Origin: Yamagishiella unicocca | Lineage: Eukaryota > Chlorophyta > Chlorophyceae > Chlamydomonadales > Volvocaceae | Assembly: GCA_003116995.1 (NCBI GenBank) | Contig: BDSL01000042.1 | Coordinates: 682,001-746,000 of the forward strand | Reading direction: 5' to 3' | DNA: 64,000 nt | Shown here: positions 48,654 through 61,108 of the stretch, piece by piece | How the letters are laid out: every line of letters begins with the position of its first letter | Position numbering within the stretch: the stretch's first letter is position 1 | The notes under the pieces: model-generated | Seen by the model: only the letters and a program-made list of their open reading frames with translations | Databases searched by the model: none | Told to the model about the DNA's origin: nothing | Made by a program: the position numbers and the translations under genes

Positions 48654-51600
48654 TTAACGGCGGTCCCGGTAATCCGGAACACCCGCTGCGAGTGCTGCTT
48701 CGCCATGCAAGCTCAGTAGCTTGCAGTAGAACGCGATGAGCTCGGCCTTACGTTCGAGACCTTTCATGACCAGCGGCGGCGTCACAACGCTCTGGACAAG
48801 TGGAATCAGCTGCTTCTCTACGTTGAGCAATTCCAGCTTATGGATCGTGTCCACATGGTTTGGAAAGAGCGTTACCAATGCATCATATTCCTTTTCATTC
48901 AGTGCATATCCCCGGGGCATTCTGCCGCGGGCAACGCTGGCCGGTACGCGGGCACCCTCAGCAGTTACGGCGACGGGCGCGAACCTCTCGTCTGCCTGCG
49001 ACCTCAGGACAGGTGGGTGCGGTGGTCAAGACAGGGAACGATTTCTTGGATAAACGAAGGCATGTCGAACTGTGATTTCTAGATAAACGAAGGCATGTCA
49101 AACTGTGTGCCGCAATCTTATGTAATATGTCGTGAATGAGCGTCCTGCGTAACTCGCATTCAGCAGTTTTTGGAACTCCTCCAGGCTCCTCCACTTCGTG
49201 TTACGACGCGGTCGGGCGGGCACGCGAGTGGGAGACGCGCCCTTATGCCGACACGGCAGGTGTTACCGTACCCGCATGACATCCAGCGAGGGTATTGCTG
49301 TAGGCGGTTTCGCTAGATGCATCGATCTGGTTTCGGACTCAGTTTACGACCTGACTAAGTTTACGACCTGCTCACGCAAGCTAGCACAATACTCACGTGA
49401 CTTAAGGATATACGGTTTACTCCTAGCGATCCAACGACCCGACAGGTCGAGTCCGTACAATCCTAACAGGACGTCGTCATCCAAATCCGTCATCCTAACC
49501 CCACAGCTTCCAAAGGCATGCACGTTTCCCTTGCTCGGGTACGTCGGCACAGGCCACTACGCCGACTTACATCCGCATCTGGTTTGGCGTTTACTAGGTG
49601 CTTGGACGAGGACTTGGAGGAGCGCGCGAAAGAGATGCTGCCGTGGAAGCTGCCGAGTCCGTCCGCTCCGCTAGTTCCCTTGCCCTGCTTGCTGGCGTCC
49701 GCCTGCAGGAACAGTTTACCCAGACTTTTAACGCCGCCGTTTCGCGCTCAGAGCTATCTTCCACCTACTCAGCGCATGTACGGCTATAAAAGGCTTCCGT
49801 CCTGTTTTTTAAGCACAAACACGTCCCTGTGCTGCCAACTTGGATGCAGTTGACCCGCAGGACGGTCTTTTGATGTTAACTCGGAGAACTCAAAAACTTC
49901 TAATGAGTCAAGCCTACCTCTGAATCCGGTGTGGTCTTCGCAGCTGCTGGTGGAGTGTTCTTGGACGTGCGAACGCTCGTGTAGCTGCCAGCAACGCTAG
50001 CGGGCTTCTCGAAACCACCGTAGGTTGATGCCGGTGGCGTTGTCTTGGAGGTGTGCACACTCCTGAGGCTGCCAGCAACACTGGGGGCCTTGCCGACATC
50101 GCCCATGTCCGATTGTCGCGGCGTGGTCTTGTTGGCGGTGTGCGCACTCCGGGCGCTCCCAGCGATGCTGGCAGGCCGGCCATCCGTCGAACGGCGGAAC
50201 TCACTCTCGTCATCCTGCGCAGCCAGGCAAGTCAAAACTCCCAATCGTCAGGCGCTAGGCAAATAGGTAAGAGCGCGGAGAGCAAGTTGCGCGAATAATG
50301 CCTTGAACAAGACACATAATAAATGGTGCGCAGTACCCGGTGCTGCACTGGATGCGGCCGATGCCACAAATCTCATTGTCAGCAGAGCTAGATAACAACA
50401 GATTATCGGACGCATACTGTTGTAGGGACCGGCAGGCGTTAGCAAACGTACCGAATCGCGTTTGGCCTTTGCAAGAGCCGCCGATGCGTCTGGCGTTGTC
50501 CTGGAGGAGGGGGCGGTCGTGAAGCTGCCAGCGGCGACGGCGGGCCTGTCAGAGCCACCGTAGGTTGATGCCGGCGGCGTGGTCTTGGGGCTGTACCCAC
50601 CCCTGAAGCTGTTGGCCACGCTGGGCGCCTTATCAGCACCAACACCTCCATACGTCGTTACCGGCCTGGAGCTGTGAGCACTGCGGGCGCTGCCGGCCAC
50701 GCTGGCGGGTCGACCATTGGTTGGGAGACTGAACTCCTTCTCGTCCGCCTGCGCAGCCAGACAGATAGCCCCGGGTGTGATGACTAAGTCGGCAACTCGT
50801 GCTTGGGGACGGATACACAGTTCACACCACCTGGCGCTGCAAAAGACATTGACCGAGGTATATACACCCCATAGCCATTACGGTTACATGACTGTGTTTG
50901 CGGTTTGTTCTGTCCACTACAAGCGGCAGCAACTGACCTCAGAGTCTTGTTTGGCCTTGGCCGGAGCCGCTGACGCCTCTGCAGTAGTCCGGGAGGTGCG
51001 CACGCTCGTGAAGGACGCATTGACGCTGGGCGCCTTGTCGGGGGCGCCGTAGATTGATGCCGGCGGCGTCGTCTTGGGCGTTTGCGCATTTTTGAAGCTG
51101 CTGGCGGCACTGGGCGCCTTGTCGGCATCACCCATGTATGATGGCCGCGGCGTGGTCTTGTTGGAGGTGTGATCACTCCGGGCTGGGGCCCCAAAACCGG
51201 ACTCGGATGCCAGAGGTGTGGCCCTGGGTGAGCGGGTGAGGCTGCCAGGTCCGCCCGGCCGGTCGGCATCGCCAAAGTCAGTTGTTTGCTTTGTGTGCCT
51301 GGAAGTGGCGGCACTTGTGGAAGTGCCAGACACGCTGGCTGGCCCAGCTGCCACGCCAGCTGCAATCGTGGCGAGATCGTCTTGGTCGTCCTGCACACGC
51401 AACCGCAATAGAGTCTGCCGAGCAGTCTAGACATTTTGAATATCTATGCCATAGAATCACGTGCCGTCTGTTACGCAACGTTATGTGAACTAACGTGAGT
51501 GATGTGTTATGTCATCTGCATGATACATTGTAAAGTCGCGTCTGCTTCATGTCAAACGTACATAACAAGAGCTGTTTAACAACCCATCGCCACTGGCAAA

Positions 51601-54588
51601 CTAACCGTTGATGCACGTGACATCAACTTGCTCGACTTGTCACTCTTGACGCTGCCCGCAACGCTGGCAGGTCCACCGTAGTCTGATTGCCGCGGGGTGG
51701 TGTGCAGACTCTTGACGCTGCCCGCAATGCTGGCAGGCACGCCAACATTGGACGGCGCCGGTGTAGGCTTGGCCACGCTGCCCGCAATGCTGGCAGGTGC
51801 ACCGTAGTTTGATTGCCGGGGGGTGGTGTGCAGACTCTTGACACTGCCCGCAATGCTGGCAGGCACGCCAACATTGGACGGCGCCGGTGTAGGCTTGGCC
51901 ACGCTGCCCGCAATGCTGGCAGGTGCACCGTAGTTTGATTGCCGCGGGGTGGTGTGCAGACTCTTGACGCTGCCCGCAATGCTGGCAGGTGCACCGACGT
52001 TGGACGGCGCAGGTGTGGTCTTGGCCACGCTGCCCGCAATCTTGCTGCCCACGTTTGACGCTGTCGGTGTGCTTTTGGCTGAGCCAGCGGTATCTGGAGC
52101 CAAGATGTTGGCATAGTTTTCCAATTCAAAATCCGCCTGCACAACCCGATAAGATAGGTCAGCTGTTGAGATTGATCAACGGGTCGGGCGCTTTGCTGGT
52201 TTCAACATCAGCGACTGGGCCGGGTAGGTAAGCATTGAGGACGCAATGTGCTGCGGGCATTCGCTTCGCATGCTTTCCACGTCGTGCTTTGTATTTTGTG
52301 CACGGCAAACGAGCAACACCCAGACCCATCCAGCGGCCACTGCGCAGACCCACCTCCGACGTGGCGCTCGTCTTGCCAGCAAGGACGGATCCTGGCGGTG
52401 TGGTCTTGTTAGTCCGCGTGCTGCCGATAACACTGCCAGCAGGTGCAGGAGCATCGCCGCCGCCGACGTTCACCTGATGAAGGGTCGGCAGTGCTATGCA
52501 TCAGACGCAAGCCCGGTCTTGGGGTGCATACGCCTCGGGGTATTTCATGTCCCCCAACCATCCAGCACGAGGACGTCATTTGCGTATTTTACTATTTTTG
52601 CCGTGAATGGATGCTATCACGATAACTACCGTAAAGCCAATGGATTTACGGTAACTGCAGTAATGCCAACGGAATCCAACAGCCTACCTCTGACGCTGCT
52701 TTGGCTGGGATAGATTTGAGCGAACCGATGCTGACGATGCTGTCGCTGTGGCTGCCGCCGCCAATGGCTGCGTTGCCGCCTGTGTTGCCATCCCCGCCGG
52801 CCTCGTCGCCACCGCTCACCTCCGCCTGCTGCACATCCGGGCAAGAGCTCGAGTCAGGCCGCGCCGCGAACCGCGTCCACAGTGTACGACACCGCAATGT
52901 ACCACACACGGAGCCGACCACTGCCTCTACCACGCCGGGAGAATGGCTGCATGCGCTCTCGAATCCCGTTTCCAGTGCGCCCAGAAGCACCAGCCGCCCG
53001 ACGCGCGTGCTGCAAAGCGCACGGCTGCTGCAGCCGCGCAACAAGCCGACGCCAACTCACGACCCCTGCCAGCTCGCCGAGAAATGCGCTCCCACCAAAC
53101 ACGCACCTGACTGCTCTCGGCAGGAGCCTTGTCGAGCCTCTCGATGCGTACGACCGCCGCAACCTGCCGCTGCTGACCCTGGTAAGTCACCGTCACCGTC
53201 GCGACAGCGGGCCCGATGATACGGGACTGGCTGCCCTGTGTGCGCGAGTAGATATGGGAAAGATGGATGTCGGAGGACGTTTTGAAGAGGAAGACGGATG
53301 TCAGAGGACGTTTTGAAGGGGAAGACGGATGTCAGAGGACGTTTTGAAGAGGGGAGACTCGATTTAAGGTGATGTGCGTCGGTGCGGTGTTCGGTGCCGA
53401 ACCTGGAGCCACATAACTCGTCGTTAAAAGTAAGCCAGGATGCCGTGCGCAGTGAGTGCTTGCCCTTTTTGCGGTCCTCCATTTCCTTATCGAATACAAC
53501 CGGCCAACGCTGATTCACAAGGGGTCGAACCTGATGTAGCCCAGGGTCGGGACCGGCATTCTTTGACGCCCAAACAAATGCCTTAAATCCCTCGCCACAT
53601 CAAGCAGAGTGATCGTTGCTCCAACCGACAAGCCCTTACCGGCTTGGCGCGCTTGAACACTTCCAGAAGGTCGCGTACGGCGTCCCTCAGATCGTCCCGT
53701 GTCTTGCACTGCGCGATCTTCTTGGTGGACTCCCTGTTCGCATCCGTGATCAGGCCGGTCTTGTCCAACCGGTCGACCAGCTTGCTGGAAAGCATCTGCG
53801 ATGACACACCATAGCCGAAAGACACCACAGCCGAAAGGTGTCATACACGACGCGGCAAGAAACAAGACGCGTGCACGCAGACGGCTTCGACCCCACGGTG
53901 CAACAAACAGGGGCACCTTAACTGGAAAGGAAGCTACGCTACTGCCGGCAGCCCACGCTACACTCCCCTGTCGTAGGACACCTCCCAAAATACGGTCGGT
54001 TGACTTGGTGCGACTGCACGTCGTCATAGCCACCCTTCGCTCTAGCCACCCTTCTTCGCTCACCTTGAGCTCGTTGGTGGTGCACTTGTTGATCGTGTAC
54101 ACAATCTCCTCCACCACGTGCTCGCGGGGGCAGTTGATGTAGACCAATCGCGACAGCAGCTCCTTCTTCAAGGTGGCGCTCACGGCACCCAGCAGCAGGC
54201 TGACCGCAGCGTAGTCGTACGACGCAAGCGCATTCCGCACATCGTCATCCTCGGCGCTCAGGCTCTGCCAGAAGCTCACCGATGCCCTCCGCAGGTCATC
54301 CTCCTCGAAGGTGACCATCCTCGCCGGCTTGTACTCGGCGGCCAGGAGCCTTAGGGTTTTCTTTCCAATCTCATGCTTTTGCAGGTCGTCCCACATGTCC
54401 TCCTGGACCCTGCGGGGCAGCGTGCGGAGGCCCTCCGCCACCGCCTCCTCGAAGTAGCGCACTGGCGTCGCGTCGTCGCGGCGAGCGGCCACCAGTGCTA
54501 CACGACGGACATCCCATAGCGCGGTATCCTCCATGTCCTTCGTGGCATTGCGCATTTTCTGCAATTCGCCCTCGCTCATGCCTGCCAT
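48654..54588 (-). CDS. Modular repeat-exon protein with helical N-terminus, 12 exons, 1080 aa
   Basis: Exons: 54588-54064, 53795-53640, 53530-53403, 53230-53107, 52825-52688, 52473-52354, 52136-51606, 51390-50938, 50748-50452, 50214-49918, 49702-49571, 48995-48654; phases agree. Residues 1-227 are helical and acidic (MAGMSEGELQKMRNATKDME; LSSKLVDRLDKTG). Residues 228-311 are mixed (VRPLVNQRWPVVFDKEME; TVTVTYQGQQRQVAAVVR). From about 312 on, each exon starts with an acidic stretch (ADFELE, DDQDD, ADEKEF, DDESEF, ADASKQ, ADERF), continues with Ala/Ser/Thr/Pro repeats and most end in Asp/Ser/Glu. All these exons are phase 0, so they can be gained or lost without frame damage. The last exon starts like that of the left copy but switches at 48921 to another tail (YALNEKEYDALVTLFPN) ending at 48654. 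I do not recognise the family. A scaffold or cell-wall role would be a guess. Confidence 0.65.
48922..52793. repeat. 3.8-kb duplicated segment, right copy (matches 41291-45115)
   Basis: Includes exons 5 (most of it) to 12 (its beginning) of the repeat-exon gene with their introns. Beyond 52793 the right copy continues into the rest of the gene, whereas the left copy meets the recombinase element. Confidence 0.9.
53261..53353. repeat. Three-copy 31-bp tandem repeat in an intron
   Basis: The unit contains gatgtcagaggacgttttg and lies in the intron 53231-53402 of the repeat-exon gene. Confidence 0.8.
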
Positions 54589-57428
54589 GGTCAGACGCCT
54601 CTGTGCTCACGCACTCAGGGTTGGTGCCTGTAACGTGGATAAGAGGTGATGCGGGGGAACGTGGGAGTGAGATGGTTGCGGACGCGGTAGCAAGGATGTC
54701 AAATGTGCGGAAGGCTTGGCCGCAAGTTAGTGGTCGGGTTGCATATGCGTAAGGGTCGCGCTACGGCACCCAGTATGAGGGGGTGGGGGGTGTTACCCAT
54801 GAACAGGGTATGATTGTATGGCCCGGTAGCTCTGGTCGTTACTCCGCAGCCCAATTGGTCGCATTCTCACGCTCGTTGAAAACCGTGTCAACCGATGCTT
54901 TTACCCCATGTACTCCTTAACCCAAGAGATATATTCTAACCGCAAAACACATCCGTAATATTGTCATTGGTGTAGCAGAGAACGATGGAAAGGAGCGAGC
55001 AAGGGACTTCAGAAGTATTCGTGTACGACGCAATTAAAAATACGTCTGGATTACCAAAGGCTGCACGTCCATATCCTGACAATAATATTTGTATTCTCAG
55101 GACCTCTCGGCGCCCCGTCGGCATAAAATGATGTACGGCATGTACGCATGAAACGTTCCCAAGGATCCCAACACGTTTGACCCTTGCCAGACAATAATAG
55201 GGAGGCTTGGCATAGCGTGGTATTTGCTTGGCTCTATCTAGGGATGGCTTCAGCGCTGTGATCAGTGCTGCTGTCACATCGAGTTGGTCAGGGCGGGCAA
55301 AAACGTAGTAAGATCACATGCTGACGCTTAATTCTCTTAAATCCTTTAACATTATTCTTATCGCGCGCTTTTACTAAACGAATGCGCCTCCTTCCAAAAA
55401 GGCGGGCCACGAACGACGGCGCTTAGCTAAAAACATACCGCTTATAAGATTCTGTGGAACAGGCAGGTTCCTTCAGCTCTCGTGAAACGACCCTTCTATG
55501 CACGTAATGTAAAGCACGTGCGTCGAGCAAGCTTTCCGCATCTAGTTCACACAGCCAACTAGTGGTTCATCGAAAAATAAGTCGCCCCGCGGCTAATTCC
55601 CCATCCAACAAACACCTCATGTCCATTTACAAGGAGCCTAGTGTTTCAACGTGCAGGCAAGGCATAGTTAGGCTCCAAATGCGTTCCACATGAGTTCCAT
55701 CACTTCCAACTTTACCCGTCCCCCCGCTCGCATTACCCACCAGCAAACTTGGTTCAAAAGTATTTCTCTGGTCGCGCCGATCGTCCTCCACTGCCAGGTC
55801 CGCGCCCCGGTACTTCCTGCAGCATAATCAGCGCACACACTATTGATAACGTGAACAGCAATGCGACGCTGTTGCAGATGATCACGGTATTCAGGACTAC
55901 ACGAGCTGTGTTCTCAACCCTATGTTAAAGCTTACAATTGCTTGTTGTGGTTGATGCGTCGAGTGCAACGTCGAACGTAGGCGCGCTACCTCAGTGTATG
56001 CTAAATTACTGTGCGATAATTCTGTAAAGTTGACGTACCCTTATAAGTCTAGAGCTCTAAGGAAACACGAAAGCTACGTGAAAATGGGGCCCTGTACGGA
56101 GGAGGCCACCATCGAATGACCTTGCATGCGGCACGCGCCATGCATTCAGGTACTCGTCGCCACCTTCCGATGGTTTTGCGCTTCTTTAGAAAATCAAAAG
56201 GTTGCTGATCTATGACATAGCACAGTGCAACGCTAGAGCTGCCAACTCCCCCCCCAAAAAAAATTCAAACCCACGTCGTGAGGAGTCGCAGCCCAGGTGA
56301 TCCTGGACCGTTGTTCACGATGTTAGGTACATGATTTTGCACAGAGCAGTATCACTTCCATAAGAGCGGCTATGATGGCGTTTCCTACAGCCGTCCTCCA
56401 TCCTTGCGGCTAAAGGGCGCGCCCAAGAGCGCATACTATAGCAGCCCAGCCCAAACAATTATGATCAAATCGTGTGATCCTTACTATCCGCTTGACCGCT
56501 GCGTTGCCGCGCACAGCCGCCCACCCTGCGCCCGTTGTAGGGCCGAACATTGTCGCTCTGTAGGTTTACATATCGCACTGCTATTGCTCCCGTTCTGGCT
56601 GTGAGGGCATCACGCGCAACCGCATACCGCGCGACAGCCGTCGCACTACCTCGTCCGCGCTGCTGCCTTTGCGCTCCTCCTCCCGCTGATCCATCGCATC
56701 CTACAAACAAAACAAATAAAAAAAGAATTTGACAGAGTGCATTTACAAACTTGTTGTGACAGGGTGCGCCTGTTGTCTAGGGTTTCGAAAGCATGGGAGC
56801 AAAATCGTCTCAGAACGTTTGCCGTCGTCGAATGTACCGGTGAAAAGAATGTTTACGCCCACACTATCGACAAACCAAAGGGAAGATAACGGAGGTTGGG
56901 ACGCAGAACTCATGATGAGGCCACGTGAAAGCCGAGCTAGTCGTCTCCCCGCGGCCTCACACAACGTGCAACGCAAAAGACGGTACGTGTGGTGGCGCGA
57001 AAAGTGTAATGCGGCAGCGGCGGTTATCCCCGGACCGTCCTGACAGGTCCGCCGGTCAGACCGGATGGGACGAGGAGCGGGCACAACGTCCCGTCGTGTC
57101 AGGCCACTCAGGGGACAACCCAAACTTGATGCAGACGAGCCTCCGATGTAGTGCACCTTAGTGGTCAAAGTTGGCAGCCAAACCATGGCCATATGGCCAC
57201 CCAGTCGCGTGCACAAAGCACCTCGCTGCATCGCTCCGTCCGTCCGGTCCAGATCCCTCCGGAGCCTATAGCGCCCGCCGCAACAAGAAGTGGCCTCCAT
57301 CCCAAACCATCCCACCAACCCGCCCATCCCGCAAGCCGCAAACTGGCCTTTCACGGCCTCAGCCAACACGTCAACCACGCATTTCAATCCTGCCACTCAC
57401 CCTCCACGCGTAGGAACACGCGTAGCTT
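54589..57428. other. Gene-free stretch, AT-richer than its surroundings
   Basis: Between the 5' end of the repeat-exon gene and the 3' end of the next minus-strand gene I see no supported exon. Longer open frames are scarce from 54800 to 56400, and the composition is less GC-rich than the flanking genes. TTACA near 56741 (TGTAA on the minus strand) may end the transcript of the gene at 57429. Confidence 0.45.
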
Positions 57429-60400
57429 CTACGCTTCCCACCCGCCCACCTGCAGGTCTCGCTCCAGGTGCTCGCCGTAGAACCGGTGCAGGTGGCGGAT
57501 CTCGCCCGCCAGCGCCTCCACGCGGGAAAGCGGAGCTCGCCGCCCGCCGTCGCCTCCTGCCTGGTCCGCCTCCTCCGCCATCAGCGCCAGCAGGGCCGCG
57601 TAGCGGCGGTAGTCGGCATCGAAGGCGTCCACGAAGTCGTGCAGCGAGGGAGCCATCTAAGTGTACGACAGGCGCGCAGGCAGGCAGCCAGCCAGGCGAA
57701 GAGCAGTCGTTGGTGTGATGCAGTGAGGACAGGTCCGGAACCGGCAGCTGTACTCCTGGCCTCCCATGTTTAACCGTTCGTACCGGGCGGAGGCAAATAA
57801 GTACGGAAGCGGTGGGTGCGGGGAGGTGTCGGGAGAAAGGCGCTAATGGGCGTGGGCAGAGCGTGGGAGGTGGGGTCGGCCGGGTGGGTCGGGTGACACC
57901 GGGTTAGCACCCACCGTGTCCCCAGCCAGTGTGGACACCACGGACTCGGGCGGGGTGGTGGACTCGAAGTCGGGCAGGTGCCGCAGCGCCTGGCTCTGAG
58001 CTCCCTGCGAGGCCACGGGAGACGCGGACACAGCTGGCGTGAGGTGGGGGGAACAGCCGGCTCCGAAACCATCTAGGGGCCGTTGGGCTCGGCTGCGGAA
58101 GCGGACAAAGAAAGCAACGCACAGCTGCCACTTCACCGGCGAGCTGGGAACGGTTGCTGGATGGCGGTGCAGGGGATGCAGTCTGTAGGCGTCTGCAGGC
58201 GGCTAACATGGCCTCATCCCGCAGCAAGGGACAGGTGGCATGTCTCGTGGTCCCTGGCACATGGCGCATGGCGCGAAGGAGCTGCGCGAAGCTCATGAGG
58301 CAAATACCGGTAACACGGCAGCAACGCACCGGCGAGGCTAGCGCTGACAGCTTGGGCCCAGCGAACTTTACAAACAGCTCCAGCTGCTCGATGCGGCTGA
58401 CGAGCCTGGCGGAGGTGCGGGAGAACGGGCGGGGTGGAATGAGGACCTCGGACCTGGATAGATGACTGCGCTCAGCAAACGGAAGCACTGGCGCCCGCAT
58501 TTACCAAGGAAGGAGTGGCGGACAGCCCTTTCCCCCCCTCACGTGCCGACACAGGTATTGTTGTCGTGCGCGTCCGATTAAACCTTGGCGGCTCTGGACA
58601 GGCGCTGCCAAGCACGCACGCGTGCAAACTCCGCGACATCCAGGCCGTACTCATGCGCCTTCGTCACACCCCCACTTACTGCTGCTCCCTGCGTGGCGCC
58701 TCCGGCTCCTTGTCCGGGTTCCCTTCTACATCGACATCCATGCCCGGGAGCATTCCGTCGTAAGCCGCCGCTCTGTCCTCCAGTGCCCGTAGGGCAGCTG
58801 CCTGCTTGGCCGAGCCGCCGAGCAAGGTCCGCCGCCGACCCGCGGGTCGCCGAACCTCGGCGCAGAGCCAGCTCTCAAAGAGCCGCTCCCGGAGGTCCAG
58901 AATGTAACACGGCACCTGTAGATGGACACCCCGCAAATCAAAAATTTAAACCAAACACTCGCGGAGCAGCGCCACCAGGCGAGCGAGAGGAAAAGGGAAG
59001 CGGCCATGTCTATGCCTTCCGTGCACGAGCACGAGCACAGTCCTTCCACGCAACCCTCACGAGTCGTCACGCAGCAAAACAGCAGGTGGTAGTGGTAGTC
59101 GGACAGCCACCTGATGCGGCGCGCCGGCTGGGGCGCGGAATGCATGATGAGGTTTAACGGCCATCCCGCGCGACCTGATAGTCGGACAGCAGCCCAAACC
59201 CGCCGCACAGCCGGCGGCCTCACCCGGATCTCAAGGAGCCGGTGCATTGCCGCATCCTGAGGCCGCAGCTCCCGCATCAGCGCGAACAGCTGGTTGTTGT
59301 CGCCCTGCTCGCCGCAACAAGGGGAGGCGGAAGCGCAGAGGCTGAGGCACAGCGGGTGCGCAGCGGGGCATGAGAGGAGACCCGTGGGTTGGCACGCAAA
59401 ATGGACGGGCCGGTGCGTCGCTGGGCCAGCTATGTACGGCACCATCTGCCGGTATCATAAACGGACGCGAGAGGAACGTGTTTCCTGTGTCAATTACTGC
59501 TACGGCATGGTATGATAACTAACTAACTACATTCGACAGGACGGCGCTGCGGCCTGACAGCCGTGGCCTCCCCAACGCGCCCCTCCCTCCCGCCGCACCT
59601 CCAGGATGTGTAGGACCGAGTTGTCGTACACCACTAGCAGCCCCGAAACCCTGTCGTCAGGCCCGTCCGAGTATTTGCTGATGAGCGGCTCCCAGAAGCC
59701 TGCGGGGCGGTGTGGATCCGGAGCGGGTAGCTAGACAACTCACAGCGTCATAACCCCCTCACCCCTCACCGCCGTGGGTTCGCGGATTCTCTTACAAAAC
59801 ACCCTCACCGCCCGCAAGACGCTATCCGGACTGCATCCTATCACACGCTACACACCCGCCTCCAAACCCTCTCCCCTTCCAACCCACGTTGATGCCACTC
59901 AACGCTGCGCCAGGGGCCTCCAGCCTGCGAGGTCGCCTTCGCTCCGGAGCCAGGGCCCAGCCCGGCAGCCCCGCCCTCAGCTTCGGGTTCAGGTCCGGGT
60001 TGTAGCGCGGCACAGAGCACTACGCGGCCCAGGTTGCTGCTCGGCTGCGGCATTGGGGGGGATGAGGGCGGTGAGGGTGGTGAGGGTGGTGAGGGTGGTG
60101 AGGGTGGTGAGGGTGGTGAGGGTGGTGAGGGTGGTGAGGGTGGTGAGGGTGGTGAGGGTGGTGAGGGTGGTGAGGGTGGTGAGGGTGGTGAGGGTGGTGA
60201 GGGTGGTGAGGGTGGTGAGGGTGGTGAGGGTGGTGAGGGTGGTGAGGGTGGTGAGGGTGGTGAGGGTGGTGAGGGTGGTGAGGGTGGTGAGGGTGGTGAG
60301 GGTGGTGAGGGTGGTGAGGGTGGTGAGGGTGGTGAGGGTGGTGAGGGTGGTGAGGGTGGTGAGGCGGCGAGACAGCCAGCCACTGCAGGCTCGTTTCGTG

Positions 60401-61108
60401 GCCACCTACCCACCTACCCTCCTACCCACGTACTCGCTACAGCTCGCCCCTAGGACCTCTCCTGGTTGCGGAGGGGCGACCCGCCGTCGTGCGGTAAGCG
60501 AAGCTCGCTCGGTCGACGAAGCTCGCTCGGTCGACGAAGTTCGCTACCGTGCCACAGCCAGGCGTCCCGTAACCCCCACGCCGCGTCATGTACGACAGAC
60601 CCAGGCCCGCACACCAGGGCGGCACAACCCCCACCTTGCTGCCCCGGGGCCGCAGCTGGTAGCTGGCGATCTGCAGCGACCCCCCCACAGCAGCCGACGC
60701 AGCTGAGTCCTCCAGCCCCTGCCCTTGCGGGATCTCTTCCTGCTGCTGTTGCTGCAGCTGCTGCTGCGACGACGGCGGCGGGACTTGTACGACAGCAGTG
60801 GCGGCGTCGCCGGTGCCGGCCGGTCCCGTCGCCTCCACATCCACCACCACACCGTGACCCAGCATGGAGTCGGTGCCCGTGGTCCCGCTGGCTACAGCCG
60901 GCGGCGCTACAGTCCGTAGCGATGCTTGCTTAAGAGGCTGCTGCGGCTGCTGCTGCCGCTGCTGCCGTTGCTGGGGATTGCGAGGCTGGCTGCGCACCCA
61001 GGACAGGACGACGGAGCGTACAAGGTTGAAGGCCACCATCGCCAGTACAGCCGCGCCCGCCGCCCAAGCCAGCGCTGGCGGCTTTTCAGACCCAGACCTG
61101 TCCCTCAT
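57429..61108 (-). CDS. Membrane-anchored BLUF/TEX47-like domain protein, 8 exons, 496 aa
   Basis: Exons: 61108-60635, 60044-59888, 59699-59599, 59304-59224, 58915-58680, 58453-58330, 58004-57915, 57656-57429; all phases agree. Residues 9-36 hold a hydrophobic segment (LAWAAGAAVLAMVAFNLV), a likely membrane anchor, followed by a Gln-rich region. Residues about 208-275 read WHQRFWEPLISKY, VSGLLVVYDNSVLHILEGD, LFALMRELRPQDAAMHRLLE and LDLRERLFESW. This order matches the BLUF fold and its vertebrate relative TEX47 (strand GLL-x-x-Y, LLH-x-LE, helix, then a strand and RLF-x-x-W). True BLUF photoreceptors have a Gln before LEG and a Tyr/Asn pair for flavin. Here the residue at the Gln position is not Gln, so flavin binding is doubtful. 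The C-terminal part is helical (IEQLELFVKFAG; FVDAFDADYRRYAAL). The function is unknown. An alternative start is ATG 61180. Confidence 0.6.
60071..60362. repeat. 9-bp minisatellite, about 32 copies
   Basis: The unit gtgagggtg is repeated almost without change. It lies in the intron 60045-60634 of the BLUF/TEX47-like gene. Because the unit is a multiple of three, all six frames stay open across it, which gives long spurious frames. Confidence 0.95.

Noticed and set aside
56743..57396. 218-codon minus-strand frame downstream of the BLUF/TEX47-like gene
   Set aside because: No recognisable motif. The gene has an in-frame stop at 57429 directly after its last helical segment, so no extension is needed.
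60071..60362. Regular repeats considered as a CRISPR array
   Set aside because: Nine-bp units without spacers; a minisatellite in an algal intron.
59774..60706. Long plus-strand frame with a Val-Arg-Val run, and matching frames on both strands
   Set aside because: Produced by the 9-bp minisatellite, which keeps all frames open. The minus-strand gene with consistent splicing explains the region.
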